Notes: generated by a model not told the origin, from the sequence alone. Shown: positions 34,835-45,503, counted from the stretch's first letter. The stretch is DNA of 64,000 bases from Paralithodes platypus (GCA_032716605.1 CM064571.1:20087371-20151370); one strand, 5' to 3'. Program-made: numbers and translations.

Positions 34835-35052
34835 TTAAGCCTGTGTCACACGAGCTCTTTTTCTGGCATATCCTCAAGCAATTGTGGTGTGGCATCTTCT
34901 GAAGTAAAGTTATATATTATTACAGGCTCTTAAAATCATATACATTCATTCTAGTCATCGATTCCAGTGCGAAAATACCAAAAAGTATCATGAAAACAAT
35001 TACTTGCTCATCGAAAATTGACGGAAAAAGCGCTAGTGTGACATCGGCTTTA
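34835..35052. mobile_element. MITE-I copy
   Basis: TTAAGCCTGTGTCACACGAG at the left and GCGCTAGTGTGACATCGGCT at the right are inverted ends. Confidence 0.85.
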
Positions 35053-35110
35053 CAAAGGAGACCTGCTAGACCAGCTGGTTTCTCTTTCCAGGGTGAACGC
35101 CAGACACTGT

Positions 35111-35475
35111 TTAAGGGGGGTCACAGGCTTTTATTTTTTATCTTTCTCTCTTTCACTGGCTTGTATCCATTCGGACCCATTCAGCCAATGGTTTTAAGAC
35201 GTTTATTCCCATCCAGGTGTCGATTTCTTCCTGGCGAGCGAAAGCGAGCCATCATTGTATGGAGAAATCCGGCTTCGCCGGAGATATTTTTCTATCGAAT
35301 AATGTACAGATTTAGCTTGCTGTCAAAACAAAAACATATATATGCTGGCTCGCGGAAATTATTGACACCTGGATGGGGGTAAACGTCTTAAAACAGTAGG
35401 CTAAATGGGGCCGAATGGATACAAGCCAAAGAGAGAGGGAGAGAAAGAGAAAAAAGGCGAGGTGGGCTCCCTTAA
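35111..35475 (+). mobile_element. MITE-D copy bounded by TTAA
   Basis: Flanked by TTAA (35111-35114, 35472-35475). Long fold-back arms: GGCTTGTATCCATTCGGACC on the left, GGCCGAATGGATACAAGCC on the right, around a core with TCCGGCTTCGCCGGA. Confidence 0.92.
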
Positions 35476-35533
35476 CAATATAAACTTGGTAGACCAGTGT
35501 TTCTCTCTTCCCAGGGTGAACACCAGTCACTGT

Positions 35534-35722
35534 CTAAAAGCGGTGTCACATGAGAGCATTTTCCGTCAATTATTACGAGCAATTGTAGTCTGATAGCTGT
35601 AAAATCTCGGTTATATACAAATTCAACCACTTTAAATAATTTACCTTCAGTTTAGTTTAGATTCCAATGCGAAAAAGCGTCAAAATATCAAGAGAAAAAA
35701 CTTGCTCATCGAAACCCGCTTG
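35534..35722. mobile_element. MITE-I copy
   Basis: AAAGCGGTGTCACATGAGAG CATTTTCCGTCAATT ... CTTGCTCATCGAAACCCGCT. Confidence 0.7.
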
Positions 35723-35812
35723 ACCAGCTTATTTTTCCGCCCAGGATGAACGCCACTCGCCGGGGTACACATACAGCCACCAGCCAAAATACCTGCACAC
35801 CCATTTGAATCC

Positions 35813-36034
35813 TTAACCCATTCTGTACCAGCCCAGCGACGTTTTATTTTATTTTTTTTTCTGTCAAATATTAGACTGTTATTCAGATTAGGAATGATTT
35901 CTACCCATTAATAGGTTACAGACTATCTCAATTAATCCTTTTAGCTACCATATATCCTTCCTAAGCTTTATAAAATCGTCTAAATATCACAAAAAATACA
36001 ATGAAAAAGACGCCGCCGGTACAGACAGAGTTAA
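35813..36034 (+). mobile_element. MITE-B copy bounded by TTAA
   Basis: TTAACCCATTCTGTACCAGC ... AAATCGTCTAAATATCACAA ... GGTACAGACAGAGTTAA. Confidence 0.88.
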
Positions 36035-36216
36035 AGCCAAGTGGTGAAGCCTCTGGGATAATACAGAATATTGAATTGTCTCACTTGGGTTCCTTACAGA
36101 TTCAAATGGGTGTGCAGGTATTGTGGCTCATGACTGTACAATCACTCATAAAAGTTCGTGGACCCTTAATTATTTTCCTTATGGAATTATAACTATCTGA
36201 ATTGATTTTAGGATAT

Positions 36217-36219
<3 letters not shown>

Positions 36220-36262
<43 letters not shown>
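36220..36262. repeat. poly(T) run
   Basis: About 40 T in a row. Confidence 0.97.
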
Positions 36263-36395
36263 TGGTAAACTTTTTTATATGGTATACTATAGTTTTGTAA
36301 TGGATATATAGACAATTATATTAATCATTTCGTTTTCAGATATATACTTCCATGATTAGGAATAGGTGAGGTCCACGAATTTATATAAATAACTG

Positions 36396-36485
36396 TACAA
36401 TCGCGCTAATAAGTGATGTCTCGGCACCAAGTATGTTTTGATCAATAATGGGTATCAGAAATATCTAAGCTGGGTTATCACACTC
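36396..36485 (+). repeat. Rep-N copy
   Basis: CAATCGCGCTAATAAGTGAT GTCTCGGCACCAAGTATG; reverse copy at 43155-43227, partial copy at 43013. Confidence 0.75.
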
Positions 36486-36530
36486 AGATTTTTAAACACT
36501 CTAACCATTACACCACGAAGACGTCCGAGG
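36470..36530 (-). mobile_element. SINE-C head fragment
   Basis: The reverse complement reads GTGGTGTAATGGTTAGAG and AACCCAGCTTAG; the B box is decayed. Confidence 0.55.
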
Positions 36531-36624
36531 ACACCACCGCGAGAGATTTGTTTACATACGTGGTTTCGTTGATTTCCTTTGAGAATCGATTTTTTTTTTC
36601 TAACCTTATTCAGGAACTGATGTG

Positions 36625-36952
36625 CGGATAGTGGGGGTCTGGAGGTGACAGCCCCCAGATTAGGTAAGGTTGTCAGGTTAGGTTTAATTATAATGCTTCC
36701 ATTGATAATATAAGTCGGCTAGGCACTTGTGGCGGACGTAAACAAACGCACCTACCTGCTCCTCCGACGACAATATTGTAAACTTACCATTTAGGGCCCC
36801 CAAATCGACCACAATCGCATTTATATGTTCAAAATCACTCATAAACTGGCTGGTATATCCTCTACCCTGACCCGGGCCTCTACCCTTGTCATTACCCTAA
36901 TCCAACAACCTTACCTAATCTGGGGGCTGCCACCCACAGTCCCCCGCTAGTC
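36625..36952. mobile_element. MITE-L fold-back element
   Basis: Outer arms of about 55 bp are inverted repeats: CAGCCCCCAGATTAGGTAAG on the left and CTTACCTAATCTGGGGGCTG on the right. No coding sequence. A related end is at 26040-26100. Confidence 0.85.
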
Positions 36953-37136
36953 TTAAAAATGATGTAGGCTAGATGTCAAATTACTATAAAATGCTGAAGG
37001 GGAGTGGGACAAAAAATCGAGCATCGTCAAGTAAATGGGTCAACAGATACACTGCGGTGCGATAATAACTCGTCTGCCAGAGCGTCGATGCAGTCGATGG
37101 AAGTCATAGAATATTGTTTAAGAATAGTAAATCATG

Positions 37137-37350
37137 TTAACCCTTTCAAGATCCAATACGCATTTCTTTTCTGTGTTCTGGTATATATTAGACGATTTTA
37201 TTCAGATTAGGAAGGGTATATGAAAGTTAGAGGGTTGATTGAGATAGTCTTCACCTTTATATTACCCATAGATCCTTCCTAAACTGCAAAAAATCGTCTA
37301 ATGATAGCCAAAATAATCTGCTAAAACGCGTCAGAGCTTCAAGGGGTTAA
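37137..37350 (+). mobile_element. MITE-B copy bounded by TTAA
   Basis: TTAACCCTTTCAAGATCCAA ... GTCTAATGATAGCCAAAATA ... GAGCTTCAAGGGGTTAA. Fold-back, 214 bp. Confidence 0.92.
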
Positions 37351-37680
37351 AAACTGCTAAATCTTTGAAACGAACCCACAAATGAACCATATTTTAAGTA
37401 GGATGGGTTAGGCTACTCTTTCGGTATATTGTAAGCGCTTCTTTAAATAGGTGGCGAGTGTTACTGCTACTATTACCAAAGTATACCGTGTAAATAAAAA
37501 AATAAGTGTGTCAGTCAAATAAGTCAATGTTTCTTTAGCATAATGAGCGTTCTCAGTTTTATTATCCGAGAAGGACCCTATTTACAATAGTTATCGATAA
37601 AATACTTCGCTTTCTCTAATAATTTATTTTAGAGAAAACAACATATTAAGATGGGTAACATAATTATATAAAGAAACGAA
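37351..37680. other. unique spacer
   Basis: AT-rich, no feature recognised. Confidence 0.4.
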
Positions 37681-37683
37681 AAC

Positions 37684-38837
37684 ATTTACTTACTTACTTG
37701 GTCATACTTGGTAGAATTCCGTCCTCTGTGGACGCAGCTAAAGTGGACCTCCGCTGCAGCCAGGCAGCTCCGCAACTCCCTCGTCCGTCTATTTACTAAC
37801 GAGTTGGATGCGGTGCTGGGATATCCTGGTATTGGGGGCTCGTCTGTTACTGTAGCCAGCCATCGGTCCAGCTGACGCTTGAAGGAGTCTGTCGTGACTC
37901 CCGTCATTTCCCGGACGGCCTTTGGTACAGTATTGAAGAGACGAGCCCCATTTTTGCTGAAGTTGTTGTGGGCGACTGTTGCTATTTTCTGAGAGGTAGC
38001 CTCAGTCCTCTTGATGTAGCACAGTCGCCCTTTTCTGACGTGGTTGTTGATGACTAGTCCCACGTCAGGTACCAGCCCTTCTAGGGTCTTCCACACGTAA
38101 ATCACTAGGTAACGTTCTCGTCGTCTTTGAAGGGAGTAGAGCCGCAACTCCTTCAGTCGTTCCCAGTAATTCATGTGTTGGAGACCCCCGATCCTGCTGG
38201 TGAAGGTCCTCTGTAGAGACTCCAGTTTGCCGATGTCACCTACCTTGTGGGGAGTCCATAACTGGCAGCAGTATTCCACCTTTGGGAGGACCAGAGCCTT
38301 CCAGAGTGTCAGCATACAGGCCCTCTCTCTAGTTTGGAAGGTCCTGAGTATCCATCCTGCGAGTCTCCTAGCTGTCTCGGTGGTTTGGTTGATGTGGCGA
38401 GAAAAAGTTCCATCGGTACTCATTGTTACTCCCAGATCCTGCACATGTTCTTTTGGAGTGATGGTTTCTTGATTGGCCTGGTAGCTGGTGCTCTCTTTGA
38501 TGGTTTGTAGAGGGCCGTACCTTAGCAATTCGAATTTCTCGCCGTTCATCCTCATGTTGTTGGAATCTGCCCAGTCCAGAAGGCGATTCAGATCTTCTTG
38601 TAGCAGGGCCACATCGTCGGCTGTCTCTACCCTCCTCATTACTCTTGTGTCATCTGCAAATGAGGTGGCCTTGGAGTGCTGGAGATCATGATCAATATCC
38701 CCTATCATGATAAAGAACAGAAGTGGTCCTAGTACAGACCCCTGCGGAATGCCACTTATTACCTCGCTTGGGTCTGAAAGGTGTCCTTGGACCAATACTC
38801 TCTGTTCCCTATGTGTTAGGAAGCTGTGCAGCATATT
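37684..38837 (-). mobile_element. 5'-truncated non-LTR retrotransposon (LINE) with RT C-terminal ORF
   Basis: The open frame 38837-37686 starts in the reverse-transcriptase domain. It has FLTHREQRVLVQGHLSD, then SGIPQGSVLGPLLFF (RT motif 4/B) and SFADDTR (motif 5/C with the catalytic Asp pair), followed by the thumb/C-terminal region (CMLTLWKALVLPKVEYCCQL, LESLQRTFTSRI). The arrangement is typical of the CR1/jockey-like group of LINEs. The fingers domain and any endonuclease are absent, so it is a dead 5'-truncated copy despite an intact frame of about 383 codons. The stop lies in an (AAGT)n tail (37682-37700), the element's 3' end. The intact frame suggests a young insertion. Confidence 0.9.
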
Positions 38838-38855
38838 GATAATTATAATATACAA

Positions 38856-39298
38856 GTTTCTTTATATTTCATATTATAGATTGTCAACAAAGGTGTTAGT
38901 AATTATCTTTAAAACAAAATATATAAAATTATTCTGTACATTTATTGACCCTGATAGGAAGAGTTAATCGATGTCGAGATTATGGATTGAGTTTTTATGT
39001 GAACTCCTTTCTTTTCTTCACTTGGCTCAATTGTGAAATTGCAGTGAAGCGGTATCGACTTATTTTTAGATCTCTGCTAGACATATTCAATATTAAGATA
39101 TACGTTTCAGAGTATATAATACTGTTGTAGTTCCTGTTTTTAATTAGTATATTATTACTATAACACGTATAATTGTAAAATATATAAGACTACTAGAGCT
39201 ATAGGCCTAATATTAGATTTTTGTTTAGCAATTAACCGATACTGTTTGTATCACTCCTTGGTTTTTTTGTTTTAAATTTATTTTACATAATACTAAAA
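38856..39298. other. AT-rich upstream region of the kinase-like gene
   Basis: No repeat recognised and no convincing TATA or initiator found; promoter location unknown. Confidence 0.4.
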
Positions 39299-40468
39299 AT
39301 GACCTATCATAGCACTTTGGATGGAAGTTTGGAGTACCTGAGGAATTCTAAAGATGGATTAGTGTTTGAGGACATTTTCGAGAAAATTTCTGAGATTCAA
39401 AAATCAGAATGGTTGGATGAAGGCATCGCTAAACTTCAGAGAGAGTATAATCAGATTGTTCGGCAAGGCTTCGCTTCGGGTTCCGAACTAATTCGGTCCC
39501 TGTAGGATATCTATGAAGATACCTTCCCCATAAAACTACTAGGGTCTGGGAGCTATGGTTACGCATTCTTGGTTAAATATTGCGATCAGCCAGTGGTACT
39601 GAAAATAACTAAGATAAAGGAGGGTAGGCCATGGCCAATGGGAGAAGAAGCCTTCGTGTTGTACAAGCTGGATGGGGCTGGCGGATTGCCAAAACTTTTT
39701 GTGGCCTCGGTAAGTGGTGACGTCATCATTATGTCGCACGTAACGGGAATGAGTTTTCAAGATTTAATGTTTTCGTTGGACGGTAAACAACACCTATTTA
39801 AAGTGTCGGACACGGTGCCATTCTTCCTCTTAGTATTCCAGTGCCTCTGTGTGGCGGTGAACGAGGTCCATACTGCCGGTTACGTACATAACGACTTGCA
39901 CTTTGGGAATATAATGATTGATGGTGGCTACGATGGCAAGCCAGTCAAGGTCAAATTAATTTATGTGGGATTTGCCGCGCCACCAGGTCCATTCAACGGG
40001 TATATCTCCAGTAATGCCGCTAGGAAATATGGTAGGAACTTTAATGCCAGAGAACTGTTCAGGGATCACATGTTGTATCCTTCGAGCGATGTCTTCAGCA
40101 TCGGGTGGCTATTGCAACAAACAACAGAAATTACGCATCTAAAACATATCCCCCAAATTCATACATTAGTTGCAAAAATGATCTGCCTCGACTGGCAAGA
40201 ACGAGTTTCATTGGATGAAGCGTTGGAATCCCTTAACAATATTCTGGAAAATTATTACGGCCCTCAGTCAAATGGATCCACACTATCACCCACACCCTCT
40301 ACAGTACCCACGTCCACAACAACATCTTCCCCACCTCCACAATCACTCCATGTAGGTGTATCGCTGGTCCTCCACGATGGGGGCACACTTACACTGCCTG
40401 GCGGGGATGTTCTCACACTGCCAGCTGGTACTACATTCAAGTTCCGGGTGGCTGCCGTGTCGATGTGA
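39299..40468 (+). pseudogene. intronless protein-kinase-like gene with one nonsense codon
   Basis: One frame of 389 codons broken only by TAG at 39503-39505 (codon 69). After an N-terminal helical stretch come a glycine loop GSGSYGYAFLV (codons 82-92), a VVLK lysine (102), GEEAFVLYKL (possible helix-C Glu, ~116), the catalytic loop YVHNDLHFGNIMID (Asp 199, Asn 204; HRD reads HND) and SSDVFSIGWLL (helix F Asp ~264). The DFG position reads YVG at ~222-224, so the metal-binding Asp is lost. After the kinase fold (~300) comes a Thr/Ser/Pro-rich linker and VLHDGGTLTLPGG. The lack of introns suggests a retrocopy or cargo of a mobile element or an endogenised large DNA virus; I cannot tell which. 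With a stop before the glycine loop and no DFG Asp, an active kinase is unlikely. Confidence 0.75.
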
Positions 40469-40722
40469 AAACAGTACCCTCACCCACGGATGGTCTTGAG
40501 ACATCCGGATTCGTAGGAGTTGGGGATAATAGTACCGCAAGTCCGATCATCAACTCTCCTCGTGATTCACCACCCATATCTCCTAGCCATTCTTCGGGAT
40601 CATCGATTCGTCAGTCGCTCACATTGCCTAACGCGTCGCCAGAAGGCCTATTGGCTAGCATAAAGACTACTGTGATTAATGTTACTCGTGCCATTATTGA
40701 TTTACCCTGGTGGGCCATTTAG
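40465..40722 (+). pseudogene. second-frame C-terminal continuation of the kinase-like gene
   Basis: A different frame stays open across the first stop (TGA 40466-40468) to TAG at 40720-40722. It encodes a Ser/Pro-rich segment (SPRDSPPISPSHSSGSS) and a hydrophobic end (RAIIDLPWWAI). The composition continues the preceding Ser/Thr/Pro-rich linker, so a frameshift may have separated it from the main frame. Confidence 0.5.
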
Positions 40723-40865
40723 ATACCTGTTGGGATGACACTATATAAGGAATAATATTTAGTATGTATGAGAACTTCTGATAGCATATTCTGTTGTTGT
40801 CAGTTTCTCTATATTTCTCATTCATGTAATGTTATATGTTTACGATTTTCTATTGCTTAGTCTCC

Positions 40866-40871
40866 AATAAA
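40866..40871 (+). terminator. AATAAA polyadenylation signal of the kinase-like gene
   Basis: Canonical hexamer 144 nt after the last in-frame stop; MITE-A begins 7 nt further on. Confidence 0.55.
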
Positions 40872-40877
40872 CGACTA

Positions 40878-41185
40878 TTAAGGGGAGATTTTCACTTAAG
40901 GGATTTTTTTAACCTCCTTCTCCCTCATGTTTAGCCCCATTACTTTTGAGATTTTAGGACGTTCGCTTCTTTAGTTTGGCAATTTTAAGACATTTCGCTC
41001 AATTTCAGTCAATTTTAAGACCTTTCGCACCATTTGGGTGTCAATTTTGTCCTGGCGAGCTAGTGAGCCTGTAAATTAAGAGAAACCGGCCTTCGGCCGG
41101 AACATTTTTCTACCGAAAAATGTACAAATTTATATCGAAGGGGTTTCTTGGGGGTACCTTTTTATAGCTCGATAATGGGGCTAAG
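40878..41185 (+). mobile_element. MITE-A copy, 3' end lost
   Basis: TTAAGGGGAGATTTTCACTT ... GAAACCGGCCTTCGGCCGGA ... then breaks off after TATATCGAAGGGGTTTCTTG. Confidence 0.88.
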
Positions 41186-41364
41186 ATACATAGGATGCAC
41201 ATACACATATTCGATTGAAACATTTATATTGCACATGGAATTAATCAAAGCTACAGTATTTCCTAATTGTAATATTTGTATTATTTATTCACTCGGTAAT
41301 AACTAATTAATAAATCTCACTTTAATATTAGCTTTATAATTATGCCTGACGCTTTCTAATATCA

Positions 41365-41673
41365 CTTAATTCTGGCTATCATTAGACGATTTTATTCAGC
41401 TGACGAAGGACCTCTAGCAATGATACGGCTTCAAACTATCTCCACCAACCCTTTTAACTACCACAGCTCGTTCCTAAGCTGCATAATATCGTCCAATATT
41501 AGCTCAAATAAGACGATTTTATTCAGCTGACGAAGGACCTCTAGCAATGATACGGCTTCAAACTATCTCCACCAACCCTTTTAACTACCACAAACCGTTC
41601 CTAAGCTGCGTAATATCGTCTACTAATAGCTCAGATAATATATAACACACGTCGCTGGTACTCAAAGGGTTAA
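41365..41673 (+). mobile_element. MITE-B copy with internal 117-bp tandem duplication
   Basis: AGACGATTTTATTCAGCTGA begins at 41394 and again at 41511, each followed by the same MITE-B internal sequence; ends TCAAAGGGTTAA at 41673. Confidence 0.88.
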
Positions 41674-41693
41674 AGTGTCCAAAAGGCATATTG

Positions 41694-42056
41694 TTAAGGG
41701 GTAGTGCTCGGTTTTTGGTCTATATATTTATTTATAAATCAATTTCTGAGTTTCCTCACTAGACCTCCATCAAGCTTAGAAAAACACCCCTAGACAAATT
41801 TAGATAAATTTGTAAATTTTTCGGTAAAAAATATCCGGTCCAAAGGCCGGTTCCTTCTAAAATTAGAGGCTCGCTATCGCTCGCCAAGAAAAAATCGACA
41901 CCTAAAGGGCACGAAAGGTCTTAATATTGACAACAAAATGAGGCGAAAGGTCTCAAAATCACCAAACTAACGGAACGAATGTCTTAAAACTTCAAAATAA
42001 ATATGCTAAACATGAGGGAGAAGGGGGTCCATAAAAAGCGAGTACTACCCCCTTAA
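41694..42056 (-). mobile_element. MITE-A copy bounded by TTAA
   Basis: 363 bp between TTAA at 41694 and TTAA at 42053; reverse orientation (CTAGACCTCCATCAAGCTTA first). Confidence 0.93.
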
Positions 42057-42257
42057 GCCTGTATCACACGAACGCTTTTTCCCTCAAAATTTATCCTCAA
42101 CACTGGTCTGGCAGCTTACGAGGTTAACATTTAATATAATTCGGTTACCATCAGTCTAGTTTACGATACCAGTGAAAAATATTCCTGAAATGTTGCCCCC
42201 CAAAAATGTTGATAATCGAATGTTGACTATAAAAGCTCTCGTGTGATACCTGTTTTA
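42053..42257. mobile_element. MITE-I copy sharing TTAA with MITE-A
   Basis: TTAAGCCTGTATCACACGAA at the left; GCTCTCGTGTGATACCTG at the right. The TTAA at 42053-42056 also ends the preceding MITE-A. Confidence 0.82.
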
Positions 42258-42342
42258 GTGATAAACTCATAATAATGTAAGAATGCAAAGTTAAATCATT
42301 ATCAATATACCCAATCATTCTCTATATCTTTTGTGTATGTCC

Positions 42343-42714
42343 TCAACGGGAGGCAGACCGTTTGTTTGGTCTATTAATTCATTTATTCATATATTTTTTT
42401 TAGTTTCCTCCCTAGACCTCCATCAAGCTTAGAAAAACACCCCCTAGACCCCCCTTCAAGATAAATTTTTACATTTTTCGGTAGAAAAATGTCCCGGCCG
42501 AAGGCCGCTTCCTCTTCAAATTGCAGGCTCGCTATCGCTCGTCAGGAATAAATTGACACCTAAATGGCACGAAAGGTCTTAAAATTGACAACGAAATGGG
42601 GCGAAAGGTGTTAAAATCGCCAAACTAATGGGCCGAACGTCTTATAATCTCAAAACAAGACGGGCTAAACATTAGGGAGAAGGGGGTCCAGAAAAACGGT
42701 CTGCCTCCCCTTAA
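42343..42714 (-). mobile_element. MITE-A copy
   Basis: Starts GGGAGGCAGACCG and ends GGTCTGCCTCCCC plus TTAA at 42711-42714: perfect terminal inverted repeats, but the left TTAA is mutated. Confidence 0.92.
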
Positions 42715-43370
42715 CAGGGAGATATGTCGCTTTCCTACCCAAAAATGTACCCATTATATTCGATGGGAGGGAGGGGGGGGGGGGGGTTATCTTGAAACTT
42801 GACAGAGGTCTAAAATGATAAAATATATACATTGATTTCATTAATTAGGTTTATTTGTAAGTTAATTGGTGGGTTGGAGATAATAGGAATATATAATAAT
42901 AATAAAAATAAAATAAAAACAAATTAATATTAAACTCCCCCCCCCCCCCCCACACACACACACACATGTCCTCTACAGGTCATGTTTCTCTATAAGATAA
43001 TAATGAATGCATGGTCGCGCTAATAAGTCATGTCCCAGCTGCCAGTATACGTTTGGCTTGCTCTGTGCTGTATTAATGTCTGTCAGATGTTGAATAGGGT
43101 GAGCAAGTGTAGGAACATGTCTGTATATTTCACTCGATATGAAGAAATTAAGCTTAGATATTGCTGATACCAATTATTGATCAAAACATACTTGGTGCCG
43201 AGACATGACTTATTAGCGCGATTGTACTTACTCCTAAGACACATCTAAGTAATCCCCAGGTGTAAACAAACTATACCTGATGACATTTATTATAAACACA
43301 CAAGTTATGTGCAGCAGAAGAAATTATCCTTATGTAAGTTATAAGCATTTAGTACATCTGACTATATATA
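42715..43370. repeat. MITE-A debris, G and C runs, Rep-N inverted pair
   Basis: G run at 42772-42786, C run plus CA at 42938-42965, and Rep-N sequence at 43013-43055 (+) and 43155-43227 (-) forming a loose fold-back. No exon seen. Confidence 0.65.
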
Positions 43371-43386
43371 TGTGTGTGTGTGTGTG

Positions 43387-43430
<44 letters not shown>

Positions 43431-43455
43431 GTTTGTCTGTGTGTGTGTGTGTTTG
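43371..43455. repeat. (TG)n microsatellite
   Basis: TG run with GC and TT interruptions. Confidence 0.97.
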
Positions 43456-43689
43456 TGCGTATATCACTCTATAGTATATAAATTCTTTGAAAACTGATCC
43501 AAACATACCCTTTAAAATTCCTAGATAAAAGTCCTATAATAAAAATGACTCCAAAACACGTCTAAAACACGTCTATAAAATATACTGTATAATGTTTGCC
43601 ATTCCACCATGCACTCTCTCATTACATTCTGACTATTATTAGACGATTTCATTCGCTCATGGAGGGTATATACTGTAGATGGGTTGGGT

Positions 43690-43765
43690 GTGAAAGGGAT
43701 CTGCCGTGTAGTGGACCAATCGGTTCTCATCAGACTCCCGTTTTCTTATGTTCTTGTGTTCTTAT
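43690..43765 (+). repeat. Rep-M copy
   Basis: GGATCTGCCGTGTAGTGGAC CAATCGG and CTTATGTTCTTGTGTTCTTA. Confidence 0.6.
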
Positions 43766-43798
43766 ATAGAGATCAAATGGATAAAAATCTTTCTCGTT

Positions 43799-43902
43799 TA
43801 ACCCTCTGCGTCCCTCAGTTACCTCCCATGCTGTATACAATCTTGTTAATATTAGACATATTACAAATAAGAAAAGTGTCATCGTTACACAGAAGGGGTT
43901 AA
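43799..43902 (+). mobile_element. short MITE-B-related element
   Basis: TTAACCCTCTGCGTCCCTCA ... CATCGTTACACAGAAGGGGT TAA; about 104 bp between TTAA sites. Confidence 0.65.
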
Positions 43903-44210
43903 GGGGAGATGGGTTGTTTTTCTGGTCCCGCTTCTTCCTCATGTTTAGCCCCATTAGTTTTCAGATTTTATGACATTCGGCTCATTAGTTTGGTGATTTT
44001 AAGACCTTTCGCCCCATTTCTTCGTCAATATTAAGACTTTTCGTGTAATTTAGGTGTCAATTTTTTTTTCCTGGGGAGCGATAGTGAGCCTGTAATTTAA
44101 GAGGAACCGGCTTTCGGCCGGGACATTTTTCTATCGAAAAAGATTTTTTTTATCTTGAAGGAGGGTTTTGGGGTGGGGTTTTTTTCAGCTTGAAAGTTTA
44201 GGGAGGAAAC

Positions 44211-44241
<31 letters not shown>

Positions 44242-44284
44242 ATAATATATTAATAGGCAAATAAATACGCCCATCCCCCTTTAA
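43899..44284 (+). mobile_element. MITE-A copy bounded by TTAA
   Basis: Shares its left TTAA (43899-43902) with the preceding element and ends CCCCCTTTAA at 44284. Confidence 0.88.
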
Positions 44285-44356
44285 TAAATACGCCCCCCCC
44301 CCTTTAATAAATACGCCCACCCGCCCTTTAATAAATACGCCCACCCCCCCTTTAAA
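44262..44356. repeat. tandem amplification of the MITE-A 3' tip
   Basis: Four copies of a ~22-25 bp unit (AATAAATACGCCC plus a C-rich stretch and TTT), which starts in the element terminus. Confidence 0.88.
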
Positions 44357-44449
44357 TATTCAGTAAGGTGGAGAGTGACTATGAAAACTCCACTTGACCG
44401 TAATATATGGCAAATGTTGCAAGAAATGCAGAAAACAGTTCAATGGAAA

Positions 44450-44609
44450 AATTAAGGAACACCCTGTTGTTAACATTAATCCTCCATTAGTTACAAACCC
44501 CAATGTACTTGAATAAATTAATGAAAGCATATGATTCTTCCGGGATTCGAACTTGTGACACCACACTCGGAACATAACCACCTAAACCATTACACCACCA
44601 ACACAGTTA
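44450..44609 (-). mobile_element. SINE-C, fullest copy
   Basis: On the minus strand: GTTGGTGGTGTAATGGTTTA (A box), AAGTTCGAATCCCGG (B box), CATATGCTTTCATTAATTTA, GGGGTTTGTAACTAATGG, ending GGGTGTTCCTTAA. Matches 50017-50165 along its length. Confidence 0.85.
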
Positions 44610-44639
44610 CCAGGATGGAAGCTGTCCAAGGGGGAAATA

Positions 44640-44720
44640 GTTCTACTCTGTTCCCTACAAAAAAAAACGTGACCTGAAGAAGCTATCTGTGAAACGTTGT
44701 CAATAAAGTGTTCCTCCTCA
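44640..44720 (+). other. Penelope-like / hammerhead-like motif
   Basis: CCTGAAGAAGCTATCTGTGA followed by AACGTTGTCAATAAA. The CTGAAGA...GAAAC arrangement resembles the hammerhead core found in Penelope-like elements and retrozymes. The helix between the two core halves does not pair well here, so this is at most a decayed copy. Confidence 0.3.
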
Positions 44721-44763
44721 TATGGTGTTCATGTTCAAAGTTCTAAGTGTTTTCCAGTTTGGC

Positions 44764-45503
44764 TTACAGAATATCCGTACTAAAGAGGATAAACAGGAAG
44801 ATGTGCAGGGAGAAGTAGATGGAGAGTATGACTTTGAAGGCTCGGTTGCATTTCTCGGCTTTCTTGTTATGTGCCGCCACTACAGGATTCCTCCTCTTCT
44901 GGTCGCTATCCAAGGGGACGACCTGAGTGCGAATGGCCCTCATGCGCACTGAGTTGACAATCGTGTTCGCGATGACCACTAAGAAGCAGCTCAGGATCAG
45001 ATTGGCATACCAGATGTCCAGGAGCTTGTAGTAGGGCGTCTTGATGTAGGTGCCACTAGCCTGTGAGAAGAGACCGGCCAAAACTAACATGGATGTCAGC
45101 GAGACCATGATCCTCTCGTTGAAGTCTGTGATGGGGAAGGAGAACGTTGAGTGAGAGATGATGTAGACGAGGGCGCTGGGACAGAAGCTGTTTAGGAGGT
45201 GGTACTCGTACTGCCCGTTGAGGTGGAGGGCTAGAGTGACCAGGCGACCATGGAAGTCCATCGTCACATCCTTGAGCCGGTAGTCTAACAGGTCCTTGTT
45301 CCCAGTGTAGTTGAGAGTGTAGTAGCCAGATTTGTCTTCGTAAGGCGTCCAGACCATCTCCCGGAAAGCCTCGACAAGGTAGAACGAAGCATTGCACTTG
45401 TAGCTTCCGAATGGGTAACGGTGGACACGAAGCTCACAGGGAACTGCAAATCGGATATACTTTCTGAGCGTGATGTTGATGTTCCCAGGTGGAATGAACA
45501 TAC
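44764..45503 (-). CDS. gene 1 exon 5 (Cys-loop and membrane domain)
   Basis: 740 nt to TAA; includes the Cys-loop, M1-M4 and the short cytoplasmic loop rich in Lys/Arg. Confidence 0.92.

Noticed and set aside
39299..40722. Firm assignment of the kinase-like gene to an endogenous virus
   Set aside because: No other viral genes are adjacent and I cannot run a search; kept as one of several origins.
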